Shown here: positions 5,410 through 7,229 of the stretch, piece by piece
Position numbering within the stretch: the first letter of the stretch is position 1
Layout: every line of letters begins with the position of its first letter
Source of the DNA: Pyrinomonadaceae bacterium
GTDB lineage: Bacteria > Acidobacteriota > Blastocatellia > Pyrinomonadales > Pyrinomonadaceae
Direction of reading: 5' to 3'
Assembly (NCBI GenBank): GCA_014379795.1
Contig: JACMLC010000224.1
Coordinates: 1-7,229, forward strand
DNA length: 7,229 nucleotides
Translations under genes and position numbers: made by a program
The notes under the pieces: generated by a model
The model's input: only the letters and a program-made list of their open reading frames with translations
What the model was told of the DNA's origin: nothing
Database searches by the model: none

Positions 5410-6399
5410 TTATTGTTTGAGACTTAAGGCCGACAGCCCCGCATGTTCCGAATGCGCTTGGATGCGCTCAAGCGCGCGCAGGGCGAGGGCGAGCGCGCGT
5501 CGTCCGTCCGCGCCGGAGATGGGGGAAGGCAAGCCTTCACGCGCAGCGTGAAGAAAGGCTTCGATCTCTGCATGCAGCGGCTCTATGTCTTCGATCTCAA
5601 GCCGCTGAATGTTGACACCCGGCCATGCGCTCTGTCCTTGCGGCGGCGCGAGGCTGCTGATGCTCGCAAAGCGCGTCTGGTAATCAACCGCGACGAAATC
5701 ATGCGGCTGAAAAAAACGCATCTTTCTAATCTTCTCCATCCCTATGCGCGAGGCCGTGATGTTGGCGACCGCGCCGTTGGCAAATTCCAGCCGCACGTTG
5801 GCTGCGTCCACACGCTGTGTCAAAACCGGAATCCCGACCGCATGCACGTCCGTCACTTCCACCTCTTCACCGACCAGCCATTGCACTATGTCCAGATCGT
5901 GAATCATCAGATCGAGCACGACATCTATATCGAGCGAGCGAGCGGTGAAGCTGCCGATGCGATGAATCTCAAAATAGAGAGGCGTGCGGACATACGGGCG
6001 CAGGGCGACGAGCGCGGGATTGAAACGCTCTAAATGTCCGACCTGAAGCAGCGCGCCGCCCTCGCTCGCGGCGGCAATCATGCTGTCCGCTTCTTCGAGC
6101 GAACGCGCGATGGGCTTTTCGACCAGCACATGCACGCCTGCCTTCAATAGCTCGCAACCAATCTCGCAATGCGCTTCGGTCGGCACGGCGAGGCTCACAG
6201 CATCCACGCGTCCAAGCAGCGTGCGCCAGTCTGTCGTCCACTCCGTCTCGCGCTCTGAAGCGATGGCGCGCGCGGTCGCTTCATCCACATCGCAGACGGC
6301 GACCAGCTCTGAATGCCCCTCAGCAGCGAGCGCGGCATGAATGCGCGCATGCTGGCGACCCAAATGGCCGACTCCGATCACGGCTGTGCGTAACGTCAC
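5410..6399 (-). CDS. Gfo/Idh/MocA family NAD(P)-dependent oxidoreductase, GnnA-like
   Basis: A 329-residue sugar or sugar-nucleotide dehydrogenase. The N-terminal Rossmann domain (about 1-120) shows the dinucleotide motif GVGHLGRQH (9-17). The catalytic-lysine motif EKP is at 94-96, with Lys95. The C-terminal domain carries DLMIHDLDI (163-171), supplying the conserved Asp/His. The stretches HLERFNPA (122-129), VVLDLMIHDLDI and MRFFQP resemble the group found in lpx (lipid A) clusters, whose studied member GnnA oxidises UDP-GlcNAc at C3 so that GnnB can add an amino group. That similarity is from memory, and no gnnB or lpx gene lies in the window, so the substrate is tentative. The start is GTG at 6399, with AGGAAA 9 nt upstream. 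It is the first gene of the operon with the serine hydrolase and the CHR transporter, behind a good promoter match that lies inside the divergent gene. Confidence 0.88.
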   Translation of the reverse strand: MTLRTAVIGVGHLGRQHARIHAALAAEGHSELVAVCDVDEATARAIASERETEWTTDWRTLLGRVDAVSLAVPTEAHCEIGCELLKAGVHVLVEKPIARSLEEADSMIAAASEGGALLQVGHLERFNPALVALRPYVRTPLYFEIHRIGSFTARSLDIDVVLDLMIHDLDIVQWLVGEEVEVTDVHAVGIPVLTQRVDAANVRLEFANGAVANITASRIGMEKIRKMRFFQPHDFVAVDYQTRFASISSLAPPQGQSAWPGVNIQRLEIEDIEPLHAEIEAFLHAAREGLPSPISGADGRRALALALRALERIQAHSEHAGLSALSLKQ

Positions 6400-6401
6400 G
6401 G

Positions 6402-6445
6402 TTTACACTTTCCTGTTTTCAGTTTAGGGTAACGGGACATATTCT
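6402..6445 (+). promoter_or_regulatory. Weak promoter candidates for the divergent glycosyltransferase
   Basis: Two poor matches fit: TTTACA (6402-6407) with TAGGGT (6425-6430) at 17 nt, and TTTTCA (6416-6421) with TATTCT (6440-6445) at 18 nt. Neither is convincing alone. A plus-strand promoter must exist in or near this short divergent gap unless one lies further upstream inside the oxidoreductase gene. Confidence 0.2.
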
Positions 6446-6454
6446 GATTCTGTC

Positions 6455-6458
6455 GGAG
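6455..6458 (+). promoter_or_regulatory. Shine-Dalgarno GGAG that fixes a TTG start
   Basis: GGAG lies 9 nt before TTG at 6468 in the glycosyltransferase frame. An in-frame TGA at 6459-6461 leaves that TTG as the only start codon before the first membrane helix. Confidence 0.6.
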
Positions 6459-6460
6459 TG

Positions 6461-6490
6461 ACTATACTTGCAACGTTCGACGCTTGCCAA
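6461..6490 (-). promoter_or_regulatory. Candidate sigma-70 promoter of the oxidoreductase-hydrolase-transporter operon
   Basis: On the minus strand, TTGGCA (6490-6485, 5 of 6 to consensus) and TATAGT (6466-6461, 5 of 6) are separated by 18 nt. Transcription would begin near 6454, giving a leader of about 55 nt that includes AGGAAA before the GTG at 6399. The -35 box lies inside the 5' coding region of the divergent glycosyltransferase gene, and the -10 lies just before its TTG start. Confidence 0.5.
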
Positions 6491-7229
6491 GCGTGTCTGG
6501 CTGCTCTTATTTCTCGCCGTTATCGCCTGCTACTTTTACGCGCTGGGCAGCCCTGCCCTGCTGGGGCCGGACGAGCCGCGCTATGCACAGGTCGCGCGCG
6601 AGATGTTTATGCGCGGCGATCCCGTCACGCCCACCCTTGGCGGCTACACATGGTTTGAGAAGCCCTCGCTGTTGTACTGGATGATGATGGCGAGCTACGG
6701 CCTGTTCGGCACGACGGAATTCGCGGCGCGTTTTGGCCCGGCGTGCGCGGGGCTGTTGACCGCATTGATTCTGTACTGGATAGGGAAACGTACAGAGAGC
6801 GCGTGCGAAGAGAGGGAAAAGCCGCGCGGGCTTGGCCGGTGGAGCAGCCTCGCCGCAGCGACGAGCGCGGGGCTCATAGTCTTTTCGCGCGGGGCAAGCT
6901 TTGACATCATCATCACGATGACTGTCACGCTCGCGCTCTCGTGCTTCTTCGTTTCTGAGATCGAGCGTGACAGGCGCAGGCGCACATGGCTCCTATGCGG
7001 ATTCTACGCGGCGGTCGGAGCGTCCCTGCTGGCTAAAGGATTGGTCGGCATCGTGATTCCGTTCGGCGTCGTCGGCGCGTACTTTATGATGCGCCGGCAA
7101 TGGCCTGGCCGGAAAGTTTTCCTGAGCCTCTTGTGGGGCATGCCTCTGGCGATTGGCCTAGCCGCGCTCTGGTACTGGCCTGTGACGGCGCGGCACGGCT
7201 GGACATTCATAGACGACTTTTTTATACAG
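6468..7229 (+). CDS. ArnT/PMT-superfamily membrane glycosyltransferase (GT39/GT83-like), N-terminal part
   Basis: The frame runs from TTG at 6468 to the window edge (254 residues) without a stop; full-length relatives usually have 500 residues or more. Members are GT-C enzymes that transfer a sugar from a polyprenyl-phosphate donor to lipid or protein on the periplasmic side. Residues 10-26 form the first membrane helix. The next loop holds GPDEPRYAQVAREM (33-46), with the acidic pair Asp35-Glu36 at the position of the family's catalytic Asp. WFEKPSLLYW (62-71) and LLAKGLVG (187-194) are further family signatures, and several hydrophobic helices follow (for example about 84-105, 145-162 and 217-237). 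An in-frame stop directly upstream and GGAG 9 nt before the codon support the TTG start; the next in-frame ATG (residue 46) would delete the first helix and catalytic loop. It is divergent from the GnnA-like gene 68 nt away. Acceptor and donor sugars are unknown, and ArnT itself (aminoarabinose to lipid A) is only one possibility. Confidence 0.9.
   Translation, partial: MQRSTLAKRVWLLLFLAVIACYFYALGSPALLGPDEPRYAQVAREMFMRGDPVTPTLGGYTWFEKPSLLYWMMMASYGLFGTTEFAARFGPACAGLLTALILYWIGKRTESACEEREKPRGLGRWSSLAAATSAGLIVFSRGASFDIIITMTVTLALSCFFVSEIERDRRRRTWLLCGFYAAVGASLLAKGLVGIVIPFGVVGAYFMMRRQWPGRKVFLSLLWGMPLAIGLAALWYWPVTARHGWTFIDDFFIQ

Noticed and set aside
5443..6033. A 196-residue plus-strand frame antisense to the oxidoreductase
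   Set aside because: Shadow of the real gene; no family features or ribosome-binding site.

Overview
The window looks like a chromosomal segment of a moderately GC-rich Gram-negative bacterium, most likely an Acidobacteriota member and possibly class Blastocatellia. The pointers are a secreted von Willebrand factor A protein of the type expanded in that phylum (VWFA-related acidobacterial domain, TIGR03436-like), a plant/cyanobacterium-like GlgC, and two low-complexity intergenic repeats of a kind I recall from such genomes. The assignment is inference from protein character, not from a marker gene.

Layout. On the + strand, positions 2-589 hold the 3' end of an ADP-glucose pyrophosphorylase gene (glgC), followed by a small charged, probably coiled-coil protein (657-917). 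A gene-free stretch (918-1086) carries a striking nested palindrome built from CTTTGCG heptads. Read on the minus strand, it has the form of an intrinsic terminator. All following genes up to 6399 are on the minus strand. In transcription order they are: a Gfo/Idh/MocA oxidoreductase (6399-5410), a serine beta-lactamase-fold hydrolase (5408-4284) and a two-domain chromate-family transporter (4278-2920), packed 1 and 5 nt apart as an evident operon. A 245-nt gap follows, with a candidate promoter, a perfect 15-bp dyad and a 7-bp-period repeat. Then come the secreted VWA protein (2674-1334) and a 70-residue, extremely acidic protein (1299-1087). Divergent from the oxidoreductase, starting at a TTG codon at 6468 and running off the window, is an integral-membrane glycosyltransferase of the ArnT/PMT superfamily.

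How the genes may work together. glgC belongs to glycogen storage. The oxidoreductase resembles the GnnA-like group found in lipid A gene clusters, and its divergent partner is an ArnT/PMT-like lipid-linked-sugar glycosyltransferase, so this pair may serve envelope glycolipid or lipid A modification. The serine hydrolase would fit envelope or peptide turnover, and the transporter is an anion exporter of the CHR family. The VWA protein and its acidic partner appear to form a separate two-gene unit of unknown role. I see no phage, insertion sequence, CRISPR, toxin-antitoxin or defence system. The most unusual signals are the palindromic heptad element and the VWA/acidic-peptide pair.
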